A DNA stretch of 64,000 nt from Anisus vortex (GCA_949126835.1 OX421501.1:62001-126000), one strand, 5' to 3'. Positions 11,896 to 21,541 are shown, numbered from the stretch's first letter. The notes: generated by a model from the sequence alone, not told the origin. Numbers and translations: made by a program.

Positions 11896-13609
11896 CCAGA
11901 ATATTGAATATTATGATATCAATTGCTATCTTATGAAAAGGAGATACAATGTTATCAACTTTTTGTAATGGAGCTATGTGTGCATTATGTATCTTGTTTT
12001 TAACTTGACAGTTATGACATGAGTCAATGTATTTCTTGATGTCCACTTTCATACATTTCCACCAGAAATGTTTAGAAATATTATAAAGAGTCTTTTTGAA
12101 ACCTTGATGTGCAGACAATGGATTATCATGTGCTGCAGATATGACTAAATTTGTCAGTGATTTTGGAATAATTATTTGTTGCTTAGAACACTCATTTGTT
12201 TTCACTATTCTAATCATAATATCATTTTGAAATTTAAATTTGTCAGCATTATATGATGTTTTGCTGTTTAGATTATTTTTCAATTTCATGATATAAGGAT
12301 CATTGTTTTGTTCCTTTAACAGAATTTCATGATTTATTTTATTCAATGTATCTGACTCATTAGTATTTCTATTGGTAATATTACAGAAATTAATACTTTT
12401 CACTTTTTGTTTCTCTTCATGCACTTTACTTTGAATATTCTGTTTTGCATCATTTTCATTTTCATTGCTAGTTATTATCTTATTTGGAGTATTCATTCTT
12501 GAAAAACACTTTATTAACTCAGTCTTTTGTATTTCATAGTCATTTAGATTGTTATTTGCTATTTGAAATGCTTTCTTATTTGAATCAAGATGTTGTGCTA
12601 ATAAAATTGACATGAGTTCTTTTGAAATGTTTTGTGAATTACAGATGTTTTCAAAATTTTCAATGTATGATACTATCATTTCTGTTCCATTCCATTTATG
12701 GAATTTTAGATTTACTTCAGGTGTAGTTTGACAATTAGAAACTAATTCTATTGTAGGCAAATTCTTTGTCCATTTATTTTGATCCACATTGTTAACTATT
12801 AACAGATTTAATTTATGAGATAATGTCTCTATAGGATTCATGTGATATTCATCTATTGTCTTTGGCTTATTAATGTTTTTCAATTTTCTCTGTTCAATCC
12901 ATTCATGGTATACTTCCATAAAATTATCAGGTTTTATGTCAGTAAGATTTCCTATAATCAAAGGAGCTGTACAATTTTCTAAAACACAAGCTTTAATATC
13001 ACCTGAAATCCAAGGTGTATCAATGTTGACAATAGCACATTGTGAACTAACAGAACTACCATCACCAAGTGTGATGTTTTCAAATTCATCAATGTATTGA
13101 TTAGGAAGAACAAGATTCTTTTGAACTATCAAACAACTGCAACCAGTGTCTCTCAATGACATAACTTCTATACCATTTACAAAAGCAGGAAATAAATAAA
13201 GAGTTCCATTCAGATTATGCAATGATGTAAAATTTTCCTTAATGGTATTTGTTTGCTTTTCTTCACATAATGCTTTGGGAGTTTGTGAACATTGTGTTTT
13301 GAAAACTTCACTATGAGAATCAGTGTTAACAGATTTAGTATTTGCAGTGTTAACAGTTTTACTTGTAGAATCAGTTTGAACAACTTTAATATTTGTATTG
13401 TCATTATCAGTATTTGTACAAGTGCTTTTATATGTAGTTTTAGATTTTCCATTTTCATTCATTAATGAAGCTGAATTGACATGAACAGTGTCAACAGATC
13501 TTATTATGTAGTGTCCTAGAATACCAGGTTTTAAATCTTCATCAAAATTTTTAAATGACAACCATTCTTGAAAAATTGTTTTACTGTTGTCTGGTTTGAT
13601 ATTTGGTAT
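11885..13609 (-). CDS. Element A pol part: second protease and integrase N-terminus (interrupted gene)
   Basis: Continuation of A's gag-pol frame on the far side of element B. There is no real start codon here: the frame is open from the LTR edge at 13,609, and the first ORF-like start near 13,561 is a TTG. Counting residues from 13,561, an aspartic protease spans about 119-206 with a DTG triad at 138-140 and an APLIIGN segment near 199-205. A low-complexity Asn/Lys-rich spacer follows. An integrase zinc module has H478, H485, C515 and C518 (HHCC). The integrase core stops just after its first catalytic residue, D548, where a deletion joins it to the RNase H region. Joined to the gag part across the 4-bp duplication, the frame is whole (about 1,031 codons). 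The second protease resembles the first, suggesting an internal duplication. Confidence 0.85.
   Translation of the reverse strand: MPNIKPDNSKTIFQEWLSFKNFDEDLKPGILGHYIIRSVDTVHVNSASLMNENGKSKTTYKSTCTNTDNDNTNIKVVQTDSTSKTVNTANTKSVNTDSHSEVFKTQCSQTPKALCEEKQTNTIKENFTSLHNLNGTLYLFPAFVNGIEVMSLRDTGCSCLIVQKNLVLPNQYIDEFENITLGDGSSVSSQCAIVNIDTPWISGDIKACVLENCTAPLIIGNLTDIKPDNFMEVYHEWIEQRKLKNINKPKTIDEYHMNPIETLSHKLNLLIVNNVDQNKWTKNLPTIELVSNCQTTPEVNLKFHKWNGTEMIVSYIENFENICNSQNISKELMSILLAQHLDSNKKAFQIANNNLNDYEIQKTELIKCFSRMNTPNKIITSNENENDAKQNIQSKVHEEKQKVKSINFCNITNRNTNESDTLNKINHEILLKEQNNDPYIMKLKNNLNSKTSYNADKFKFQNDIMIRIVKTNECSKQQIIIPKSLTNLVISAAHDNPLSAHQGFKKTLYNISKHFWWKCMKVDIKKYIDSCHNCQVKNKIHNAHIAPLQKVDNIVSPFHKIAIDIIIFNILGFN
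13606..13609. other. Target-site duplication of element B, left copy
   Basis: GTAT precedes the left LTR, and GTAT follows the right LTR at 19,955-19,958. The next base differs on each side, so the duplication is 4 bp. Removing one copy with element B restores element A's reading frame, which independently supports 4 bp. Confidence 0.9.
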
Positions 13610-14235
13610 TGTTATGGCCCTCTTTATGATGACTATTATTACGACTCGTTAAATCGGATTCAATGAATATAGTTGTATCTTTATTAGAAGTCTCTAGATT
13701 CTGCTAATCTGTAGCCCAAGCTAGGGGTTCTTTGACTGACAGGTCTATGCAGCAATGTAGTTATATTCGTGATAATTATCTTCAACACCTTTCTCAACAA
13801 TCATAGATCAAACAACTCCAGTTGTTGAATAAACAATTTTATTTAAATTGTAGACTCAATATAAACGATCAATAAACTTCATCAACTGATGGCAACATAA
13901 GTATTTCAAAATAAATGGCATATTATATACAAATGAATATAGCGACTTCACTCGACAAACTTCTGAACTGAACTAACTTTAAGGAGGTCGGGACTTTACA
14001 AAGAAAACTATCATCGAAGATTCTACAGGGTCTTAATACGCATTTTAACCTCTTTCTCTATAATTACTACGATCCAGAATTATCCTCCAATTTCCACGGG
14101 ATTTGAACGAATTATTTTATTTAAACTGCCCTCAGGGCATAAAGGTCAAACCTTGGTCGCCTTGGACTCTGATACGCACTTGTTAAGAGGTCAATGCCTT
14201 ACTACGTCATTCATTTATGACCGATATTCGTAACA
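13610..14235 (-). repeat. Element B 3' LTR (left)
   Basis: 626-bp direct repeat of 19,329-19,954 with TGTTA/TAACA ends. A minus-strand AATAAA lies at 13,680-13,685, near the end of the LTR in element orientation, where a polyadenylation signal is expected. No sequence differences from the right copy were noticed. Confidence 0.97.
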
Positions 14236-14248
14236 TCCCCCCCCTTCT
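14236..14248 (-). promoter_or_regulatory. Element B polypurine tract
   Basis: The minus strand reads AGAAGGGGGGGGA directly against the TGTTA start of the 3' LTR. Position and composition are those of the plus-strand DNA primer. Confidence 0.88.
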
Positions 14249-14252
14249 AAAG

Positions 14253-14312
14253 TTTTATAATTATTTCTTTTACATTTGAAAAAAATGTTAATTTTAAGGA
14301 ATAATTATAAAA
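14253..14312 (-). other. Perfect inverted repeat beside element B polypurine tract
   Basis: TTTTATAATTATT (14,253-14,265) and AATAATTATAAAA (14,300-14,312) form a 13-bp perfect stem. Its 34-nt loop contains a further short ACATTT/AAATGT pairing. The stem ends 4 nt upstream of the polypurine tract. The sequence is AT-rich, so chance is possible for this copy taken alone. Confidence 0.65.
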
Positions 14313-14858
14313 GAAAATATTCCGGGGAAAACAATACAGTTCAATTGGCGATCCCAATAATTCAATCGAACTGATAACAATAACATAATAATATATGCAA
14401 TATAAATTCATCTTATCAAATGGCTTAACTATAGTCATTCAATCATTCAATTTTTAATTCAAAACAATGGACAATTAAATTGTTTATCTAAATCTTGTAT
14501 ACAAGAAAAATACATAATCATTCTTAATAGATATAATATAATACAAGTTAATAACTTCTATTACATGAACATTCCACGTTAATAAAAACCTCTCTCGTCT
14601 ATTTAATTATAAACTAATATCTTTTACATTTGTAATCAAACAACAAAAGAAAAATCACTTAATGTCTATTCAGACACGACTTATTTTTTCATAAGCAGAA
14701 AAAAACAAACGCTCTTGATGAAAAAAATACTACTAGGCTTGACCTAATTACACAACAACACGATCATTTTCTCGACAGTATTTTTTTTTTCATGTTTGTA
14801 GGCTGGACAACATTAGACAACTGTCTGTGACGCGACACAGAAATTGAGGTCAATTCCG

Positions 14859-14895
<37 letters not shown>

Positions 14896-16396
14896 CTCAA
14901 TTGATTTTAACAATGTTGACATCGCTATGCAAATTTACCTCATCACAGCCTAGGTCAAAAAAATATTGCTACGCGATTAAATAGTTATCGTAACTAAATG
15001 AGCATTATTTAACAACCATTATCTTCTCAAAATTAAATTCATTTATGTTAGTTTAAGGAAATTAAACATAGTCTGTTCCAGAATTAAAATAGTTTATAGA
15101 CAATTTCATTAAAAATATTTCAATCTTTCATTTTACCATGACCTTTCGACGTCATTATTTTCTTTTTAAAAGAGTTCACAGCAGTTTTAAATTGAAACAT
15201 TCAGACAATCATGGATTTACTTGAAACAAATTGGTTAATTTACTTAATTAACTATCAATTAAAGCAAGTTATCATCTTCATACAATCTTATTACTAAACA
15301 GTAAGTAATTATTTTCTTTAGATTACATTAAAGACATTTCAAATACAATATGATTGAAGTGGAAAAGAGTTAAGCATAGGCTACTATTAATTTTTTTCAG
15401 AGAGAAATCAATGTAACAATTTATGTACAAAACAACTGCTGGTTTGACTGTTGTGGTAAAACATTCCATTTCCAATCTTTTCAGTGGTGTACATTGCTCT
15501 TTTCCATTTTCCATAAAGGTTTTATTCATAGGTTCTAGGTTCCTGTTACTTCCACAGTGTTCAGGTCTACCCAGTCTTTTGCTTGTCAATACAATTCATT
15601 CAATCTATTTTAACTAATACAGAAAAAATATAGATTAGTTTTACAATCTTGACATGAAATCCTTAATTAATCATACATTAGTTGAACATTGGTGTGTCAA
15701 CATTATAAATTCTCAACCATGACATTCTCAACCATTCTGGTTTACAGTGTCAAGTCAGTGGCACATATCCTAAATTTATACAAAACAAGGATAAGTTTTA
15801 TTAGTTTCTACTTTTGGTCTGCTTTTCATGTAACAGTATCCTAAAAGTGAAAAATCATATATAATACATTTCTTGGAATTTTGTTAGTCATAGTTCTGTC
15901 TCGCTGCAACTATTTTTTTTTACCCTTCTTTATCATACATTCAATGATAATAGAACAAATGAATAAATTCACATAGAAGAAATTTGCATCTTGACTCAGT
16001 GCAATTATTTCAACAACAGTACATGATAAAATAAATCCATAGTACAATCATAAAACATTTCTCAATACTTTAGTGATAGAAAAATTTCTCTTTTCTTAAA
16101 ACCATTTACATCTTTTTCAATCAAATTATCCTCTCTGCCAAATGTTTCAATTATCATTTCCAGAGATTCTCAAACATATCTTATAATCAGTCCACATTTA
16201 TAATGTCCTCTGATTTAGAAACCAATTCTGCGGATAAAACTGATCTTTTTCTCTTATAGCAATTATTTTAAATGCTCAACCTAACAAGTTTGTTTAGAAA
16301 TATCACACTATAATGATATTTACTCTAACAATACTTTTACTCATTCCTTTTTCTTCACAAGTAAGGGATTTAGTTTTAAAATAGTAAGTTTGGTAA
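14313..16396 (-). other. Non-coding 3' region of element B
   Basis: About 2.1 kb of AT-rich sequence between the end of the element B frame and its 3' hairpin. Short frames on both strands (for example 15,323-15,589 minus and 15,423-15,617 plus) overlap each other and show no domain I recognise. A (TC)15 microsatellite sits at 14,863-14,892. This is where an envelope gene or the missing part of pol might once have been, but nothing in the sequence shows it. Confidence 0.6.
14863..14892. repeat. (TC)15 microsatellite
   Basis: Thirty bases of uninterrupted TC dinucleotide repeat inside the non-coding part of element B. Confidence 0.95.
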
Positions 16397-19159
16397 CTAA
16401 CTATCAGTGAATTTGTCATTCAATTCATCCTGTACTCCAGGCATAAATTTTACAAATAAGAGTAACAATGTTAACAACATCAAGCTTATTCCAATTGTTT
16501 TCAGAAGGTAAGGCTTTATCATTTTCAAATGATATAATATATTTGCCTTTCTTTCATCACACAACAATGGCATCTGCATGTGAGCAGTGTACAATTTTTT
16601 TCTAACAAACACAGTTATGTCAGACAAAACATTTATGTACTTATCTAGGTACTTGCTCAGCCCAAGGAGATCCAATTCGGTCTGCCATTCCTCTGGAAGT
16701 AGTTTGAGTGGTCCTCGGACAGTGGGTCCAAAGATTGGTCCATAGGCTCCTCGACTTTCCGGATGGGATTCAGTTGACATCTCCTGCTCCAGGCATAAGT
16801 TCTTTAGGACTGGATTGAAGAGTTCCGGGGCGAAGTTGGTCCCTCGATCTGTCGGTATGGATTGTGGTAACCCATAGCTTTTGATAGTTTCGGTCCAGCT
16901 CTCAGCACTCGTTTCTTCGGTGATGCTCCTCCAATCTTCATCTGTACCGGCAACTGCAGGTTTGCATTGTTGTTTGTTTATGCTGTGGTCTATATGTTCA
17001 TAGACATCAGTAGTAGGAGTTTCTTCCTCGTCGACAGCTCTCTCATGCAGCTGTAGCAACTCTGGGTCTACTTTCTGTTCAGCAATCAATTCATTTTGCG
17101 ATGACTTCTTTGATTGTTCATTTCCTTTCGGACAATCTTCAATCATGGAGAAAATAGTAGTACCAAGTTCCACTTCTTCTTCCTCTTTCTTCTCTCGTGG
17201 GAGAATTTCTTCTTTCTTTTCCTTTTCTTGTGAGATAGTTTCTTCTTTCTTTTTCTGTGGTGTCATACCTTTTATGACATCACCTACAGGATAAAGTTCT
17301 TTTTCTTTTCCTGTCTCCACAATAGGACTAGGGTCTGGATTTTCCTTTACAATCAGTTCAGGTCTCACCCTCCCTTTCGCCAAATCATTTGCTAGGATAA
17401 CAGATATGCCCTCAACAGGAAGTTTTGATATTACTCCAACTGTCACATATCCTGTCACCAAGTCAGATGCGAGGTATATCCTATGTAGAGGTATTTCTTC
17501 TTTCCATTCAAAACCTCTCAATAGGACAGTCTGTCCTGTCAATGTATTATCATTCAATGGTAATACATCTTTAAGCAGCAGTGTTAATGATGCTCCTGTG
17601 TCTCGTAATATGTTTACGGACTTCAGTGGTCCTTCCTTTTGTAAGGCCACACAACCTTCACTAATGAACGGTTGAAAACTGCACAGGGTCTCTGTGTCAA
17701 TTTTATTCTTCCCTTGACCATGACTTTCGGGTGTTGTTTCATCTTTCGATGACTTCAGACTCTTGTTCGAGTCAAAAATACTTTGGTCTACTTTTTCGTC
17801 TCTGTGGACTTGGACAATTAATCCAATAGTAGCCATTCTGTATTTATAATCAGGATATTTATCCTCATTATCTTCAGTTGTAGATTTCTCTACCTTCTGA
17901 CTTTTGCTCTCAGGCAAATCCACCCTCAGTGTTTCTGGTTTAGAAGAATCTTTCTTCGAATTCAGTTCGTTTGTATTTTCGCTTTCTTGTACATTCTGTA
18001 TTTGTGCATGTCTGACGCACATTACCACTTTATTAGGTCCTTTTTCTTTCCTTATACTCCAACAGTCTTCGATGCTATGTCCTGTTCTTTTACAAAAAGT
18101 ACATTGGACGTTTTTGTAGACAGGTTTTTTATTAACATCATTTTGTTTCACAAAATGCTCTTTTTCACGATGTTGTTTTTGGGTGTTTTCTCCTTGCCGT
18201 TGTGATCTATTAAAAGTCTTTTCACCAGCTGTCCTATGACACAATGTATACTGTTCAGCTAAATCAGCAGCCTTATGTGGGTCAGTGATGTCACGCTCGG
18301 ATAAATACATTCTTATATCCGGCCTCACTTTGTTAATAAAATCCTCTAACAGAATGATATCTTTCATTTCTTTTAATGTGGAGATATTTCTGGATTTTAT
18401 CCACTGATCCATTAACTTTTCTTCTGCTCTAAGGAAGTCTAAGTGTGTTTGGTAAGGGGACATTGTATACTGACGGAACCTTTTCCGATAACTTTCAGGT
18501 ATCTGGTTGTACGCTTTCAGTACAGAATCTTTGATGATTTCATAATCATTTAAATGCTCCTCTTTTAACAATAGAACACAATCTCTTGCCCTTCCCTGAG
18601 TAAAGGCTGTTCTTACTAATATTCCCCATTTATCTTCTGGGAACTTAAAATCTCTGCAAGAGATTTCAAAGGTCTGGAAGAAATTAGCTATTTCACTTTC
18701 TTTATCAATATAGGTAGGGACTAGCTTTTTCCATCTGGCCATCTCTACATCATTATGAGATTCTTTTTTAGTAGCTCCTATCTTCGCTAGTTCTATTCTT
18801 TCCTGACTTTCTCGTTGACTTTTCTTATCTTCCATCTCAAACTCAAGACGTTTTTGTTCTATCTCACGATCAAGACGTTTTTGTTCCATCTCCATTTCCA
18901 TCCGTTTCATTTCTAACTGAAATCTAAACTGTTCGGACATAGATTTCGACGTCTGACCTTCAACTTGATATCCCTCCGCGCTTGATTCTACTTTCAACTT
19001 GCCACTCGCAATCAACACATCTTTTATCTGCTGTGTCAACACAGTCCTCGATGGTGTAGTCTCAGTAACTTCTATCTTCAAGATCTCAGCGATCTCTTTT
19101 AACTTCTTTATTGATAAAGTTTTCAGAACTTCTTCTTCTGGATTTTCAATAAATTCCAT
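16397..19159 (-). CDS. Element B gag-protease-integrase remnant polyprotein (920 aa)
   Basis: Single frame starting with ATG about 150 bp inside the 5' LTR. Residues 1-55 form a Leu/Ile/Lys-rich helical segment; 75-125 are a charged coiled coil (repeated QKRL motifs); about 140-310 resemble a retrotransposon capsid region. A CX2CX4HX4C zinc knuckle lies at C353-C366. An aspartic protease follows, with DTG at 520-522 and VILANDLA near 587-594. A Glu/Lys-rich linker leads to an integrase entry motif (AEQKVDPELLQL, about 693-704), then part of the integrase core with D771 in TDRGTNF, and an HPESRGA segment near 799-805. The catalytic-Glu region is deleted: the frame jumps to a TVRGPLKLL integrase-tail motif. 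Residues 886-904 look like a membrane helix. RT and RNase H are missing, so Gag and protease are the only plausible functions. Confidence 0.85.
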   Translation of the reverse strand: MEFIENPEEEVLKTLSIKKLKEIAEILKIEVTETTPSRTVLTQQIKDVLIASGKLKVESSAEGYQVEGQTSKSMSEQFRFQLEMKRMEMEMEQKRLDREIEQKRLEFEMEDKKSQRESQERIELAKIGATKKESHNDVEMARWKKLVPTYIDKESEIANFFQTFEISCRDFKFPEDKWGILVRTAFTQGRARDCVLLLKEEHLNDYEIIKDSVLKAYNQIPESYRKRFRQYTMSPYQTHLDFLRAEEKLMDQWIKSRNISTLKEMKDIILLEDFINKVRPDIRMYLSERDITDPHKAADLAEQYTLCHRTAGEKTFNRSQRQGENTQKQHREKEHFVKQNDVNKKPVYKNVQCTFCKRTGHSIEDCWSIRKEKGPNKVVMCVRHAQIQNVQESENTNELNSKKDSSKPETLRVDLPESKSQKVEKSTTEDNEDKYPDYKYRMATIGLIVQVHRDEKVDQSIFDSNKSLKSSKDETTPESHGQGKNKIDTETLCSFQPFISEGCVALQKEGPLKSVNILRDTGASLTLLLKDVLPLNDNTLTGQTVLLRGFEWKEEIPLHRIYLASDLVTGYVTVGVISKLPVEGISVILANDLAKGRVRPELIVKENPDPSPIVETGKEKELYPVGDVIKGMTPQKKKEETISQEKEKKEEILPREKKEEEEVELGTTIFSMIEDCPKGNEQSKKSSQNELIAEQKVDPELLQLHERAVDEEETPTTDVYEHIDHSINKQQCKPAVAGTDEDWRSITEETSAESWTETIKSYGLPQSIPTDRGTNFAPELFNPVLKNLCLEQEMSTESHPESRGAYGPIFGPTVRGPLKLLPEEWQTELDLLGLSKYLDKYINVLSDITVFVRKKLYTAHMQMPLLCDERKANILYHLKMIKPYLLKTIGISLMLLTLLLLFVKFMPGVQDELNDKFTDS

Positions 19160-19307
19160 TCTTTAGTTAAGAGATTTATAAAATGTAAATTTCCAACTTA
19201 CGTTTTTCCAATCGGAAGAATGAATTCAGCGTTATTAGGCTTGCTCAGTAGGTCACGGCTTTACACACAACACAACACAACTTGAATATATGCTTCACTA
19301 TACAACT
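19160..19307 (-). other. Element B leader
   Basis: Short 148-bp untranslated leader between the primer-binding site and the polyprotein ATG. No other feature was seen. Confidence 0.7.
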
Positions 19308-19325
19308 ATCCCGGACGAGCCCCCA
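19308..19325 (-). promoter_or_regulatory. Element B primer-binding site, tRNA-Pro type
   Basis: The minus strand reads TGGGGGCTCGTCCGGGAT, starting 3 nt inside the 5' LTR. These 18 bases are the tRNA-Pro primer site known from murine leukaemia virus and other retroelements. It fixes the right LTR as the 5' LTR. Confidence 0.93.
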
Positions 19326-19328
19326 AAC

Positions 19329-19954
19329 TGTTATGGCCCTCTTTATGATGACTATTATTACGACTCGTTAAATCGGATTCAATGAATATAGTTGTATCTT
19401 TATTAGAAGTCTCTAGATTCTGCTAATCTGTAGCCCAAGCTAGGGGTTCTTTGACTGACAGGTCTATGCAGCAATGTAGTTATATTCGTGATAATTATCT
19501 TCAACACCTTTCTCAACAATCATAGATCAAACAACTCCAGTTGTTGAATAAACAATTTTATTTAAATTGTAGACTCAATATAAACGATCAATAAACTTCA
19601 TCAACTGATGGCAACATAAGTATTTCAAAATAAATGGCATATTATATACAAATGAATATAGCGACTTCACTCGACAAACTTCTGAACTGAACTAACTTTA
19701 AGGAGGTCGGGACTTTACAAAGAAAACTATCATCGAAGATTCTACAGGGTCTTAATACGCATTTTAACCTCTTTCTCTATAATTACTACGATCCAGAATT
19801 ATCCTCCAATTTCCACGGGATTTGAACGAATTATTTTATTTAAACTGCCCTCAGGGCATAAAGGTCAAACCTTGGTCGCCTTGGACTCTGATACGCACTT
19901 GTTAAGAGGTCAATGCCTTACTACGTCATTCATTTATGACCGATATTCGTAACA
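19329..19954 (-). repeat. Element B 5' LTR (right)
   Basis: 626-bp copy of the left LTR. In minus orientation it would carry the promoter. It also supplies the stop codon that now ends element A's gag-protease frame at 19,926. Confidence 0.97.
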
Positions 19955-21329
19955 GTATATTGCCAATTATAATGGGAGCAATACATGATTTTACTATGGC
20001 TGCTTCAACCATTCCAGTGAACCATGGTGTGTCTATATAAACATCTATGATAGGACATTTGATTTGGTAACCATTGCCTAGCATAATGTTATCATGTCTT
20101 ATAATTTTACTATGCCCAAGTCTTTGTATTAAGTTTTCATCCACACAAACAGTAGTGCATGCTGTGTCTCTAAGACAATGTGTCTTGTGTTTACCTAGGA
20201 ATGCAGGATACACAATTAAATTATTGTTATTAGAGCTATGTTTCAAAGAAGTGAATCTTCCTTTATTATTATTTGAGTTATTGCTCTGTCTTTGTTTGCT
20301 ACGTGAATAACTTCTATTGCGACCTCTGGTTTCATTGGCATTATTTTGTTTATCTCTGATCTTCTTCAGACACTCAGATTCTATGTGCCCTGATCTTTGA
20401 CAATAAAAACATTTTACATTTGGATTTTTAACTTTTGTGTCACGTCTAGTATTTACTGATTGACTTCTTCTATCATTTTGAACAAAATTAAAGCTTTGTG
20501 ACAGATTTTCTTTAGATAAGATACTATTTGGATGACTGTCTTTGAAAGAAGTTATTGCTGATATCAATTTATCAATATTATTGATTTCTTTTTCTTTCAA
20601 GTATGTAAAAAATTCAGTACTTGCCATGGAAAGAATTTTGTCGTAAATTATCATTTCAATAATTTGATTTGGATCTTTAAGATCAACTTTCATTAGTTCT
20701 AACCATGTTATCAAGTAATGTTGTATGTCTTTCACAAACGCAGTTGGCTCATGTGACTGATCTAATTTTGCATTGTTGAATCTCTCTCTATACCAGTTTG
20801 GAGTTTTAATGAAATATGCTAACATTTGTCTTTTTATCTCATCATAGTCACAATCTTCTATATTGATATATGACATGGCAGTACGAGCTTTGTCTTTCAC
20901 AGATTGGAATAGATATCTATGCCAGTCTTTCTTTTGTATTTGCTCAGCTTTGAGTTGCATCTCAAAAGTTTTGAAAAATGCATCTATGTTTTTCCCGTCA
21001 AAATAACTTATTTTTATTCTTTTAAGATCATTATTTTCTTTTGTAGTACTGGTAGATGGAATATTATTTTGTTTTGATTTTTCTTTCTCAATTTCCAATT
21101 CTTTGTCTTTAATTTCTATTTCGTGAGCCCTTTTTGCTGCACGCTCATCTCTCTCTCTGTCTGCTAAATTATTCAAGTATTCTTTCTGTTCTTTAGTCCA
21201 TTCTTTAACTTTTTGTTCTATAAAATCAACTCTTTCTTTTTTTTCTAAACCAAACTCATCAGCTAATATTTTTGCTCTACTATACATTTCAGCATTTGTT
21301 TCCATGTGGAAATCACTGCTTGTTGCCAT
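19926..21329 (-). CDS. Element A gag and first protease (truncated by element B)
   Basis: 467-codon frame from an ATG at 21,329. Residues 1-458 belong to element A; the last nine are read from element B's LTR. Residues 30-90 are a charged helical segment (KDKELEIEKEK). About 105-265 resemble a retrotransposon capsid region beginning with a YFDGKNIDAFFKTFE-like stretch. A CX2CX4HX4C knuckle lies at C307-C320, followed by an Arg/Ser/Asn-rich basic stretch. The first protease domain covers about 371-458, with D388-T389-A390 where DTG is expected, and ends in APIIIGN. The Ala in place of Gly is unusual and may weaken catalysis. The frame resumes in phase at 13,605 beyond element B, where a second protease with a normal DTG is found. 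As it stands the product is Gag plus one protease. Confidence 0.87.
   Translation of the reverse strand: MATSSDFHMETNAEMYSRAKILADEFGLEKKERVDFIEQKVKEWTKEQKEYLNNLADRERDERAAKRAHEIEIKDKELEIEKEKSKQNNIPSTSTTKENNDLKRIKISYFDGKNIDAFFKTFEMQLKAEQIQKKDWHRYLFQSVKDKARTAMSYINIEDCDYDEIKRQMLAYFIKTPNWYRERFNNAKLDQSHEPTAFVKDIQHYLITWLELMKVDLKDPNQIIEMIIYDKILSMASTEFFTYLKEKEINNIDKLISAITSFKDSHPNSILSKENLSQSFNFVQNDRRSQSVNTRRDTKVKNPNVKCFYCQRSGHIESECLKKIRDKQNNANETRGRNRSYSRSKQRQSNNSNNNKGRFTSLKHSSNNNNLIVYPAFLGKHKTHCLRDTACTTVCVDENLIQRLGHSKIIRHDNIMLGNGYQIKCPIIDVYIDTPWFTGMVEAAIVKSCIAPIIIGNILLRISVINE
19955..19958. other. Target-site duplication of element B, right copy
   Basis: GTAT, matching 13,606-13,609. Confidence 0.9.
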
Positions 21330-21536
21330 TTTTGAAGTTTAGAAATTATATGGACTATTATTCAATTATTGTATGAACAAAATTATTATACTTTTTCCAA
21401 GTTCAATTCATGGAAATTGTTAATGAAATTATTTATATAGTATTTCATTATATGTTCATTATTGATTGAGAAATTATTACATTCAATCAATTGATTTTCA
21501 TATTGTTGTATTGTAATCAAATTGTTATGTTTCAAT
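21330..21536 (-). other. Element A leader, part next to gag
   Basis: AT-rich 5' untranslated sequence between the gag ATG and the element C insertion. A short frame at 21,386-21,571 takes its ATG from element C's LTR, and the pre-insertion continuation beyond 26,876 meets a stop without an ATG. It is not counted as a gene. Confidence 0.65.
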
Positions 21537-21541
21537 GCTTG
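21537..21541. other. Target-site duplication of element C, left copy
   Basis: GCTTG precedes the left LTR and is repeated at 26,872-26,876 after the right LTR. Confidence 0.95.

Larger units (their letters stand above)
13610..19954 (-). mobile_element. Element B: defective LTR retrotransposon nested in A
   Basis: 6,345-bp element with 626-bp LTRs (TGTTA...TAACA) in which I see no differences, so insertion is very recent. Minus-strand orientation is shown by an 18-nt primer site beside the right LTR and a polypurine tract beside the left LTR. It carries one 920-codon frame with gag, zinc knuckle, protease and pieces of integrase. No reverse transcriptase or RNase H is visible. About 2.1 kb of AT-rich DNA lies between the frame and the polypurine tract. 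It sits within element A's gag-pol frame, just after the first protease. Confidence 0.95.

Noticed and set aside
11783..11968. 61-codon plus-strand frame over the RNase H remnant
   Set aside because: It is a shadow of the minus-strand pol remnant.
14247..14438. 63-codon frame next to element B's polypurine tract
   Set aside because: It overlaps the inverted repeat and polypurine tract, with low-complexity content only.
15323..15617. Overlapping 88- and 64-codon frames in the 3' part of element B
   Set aside because: They overlap on opposite strands, are AT-rich, and have no motif or supporting context.
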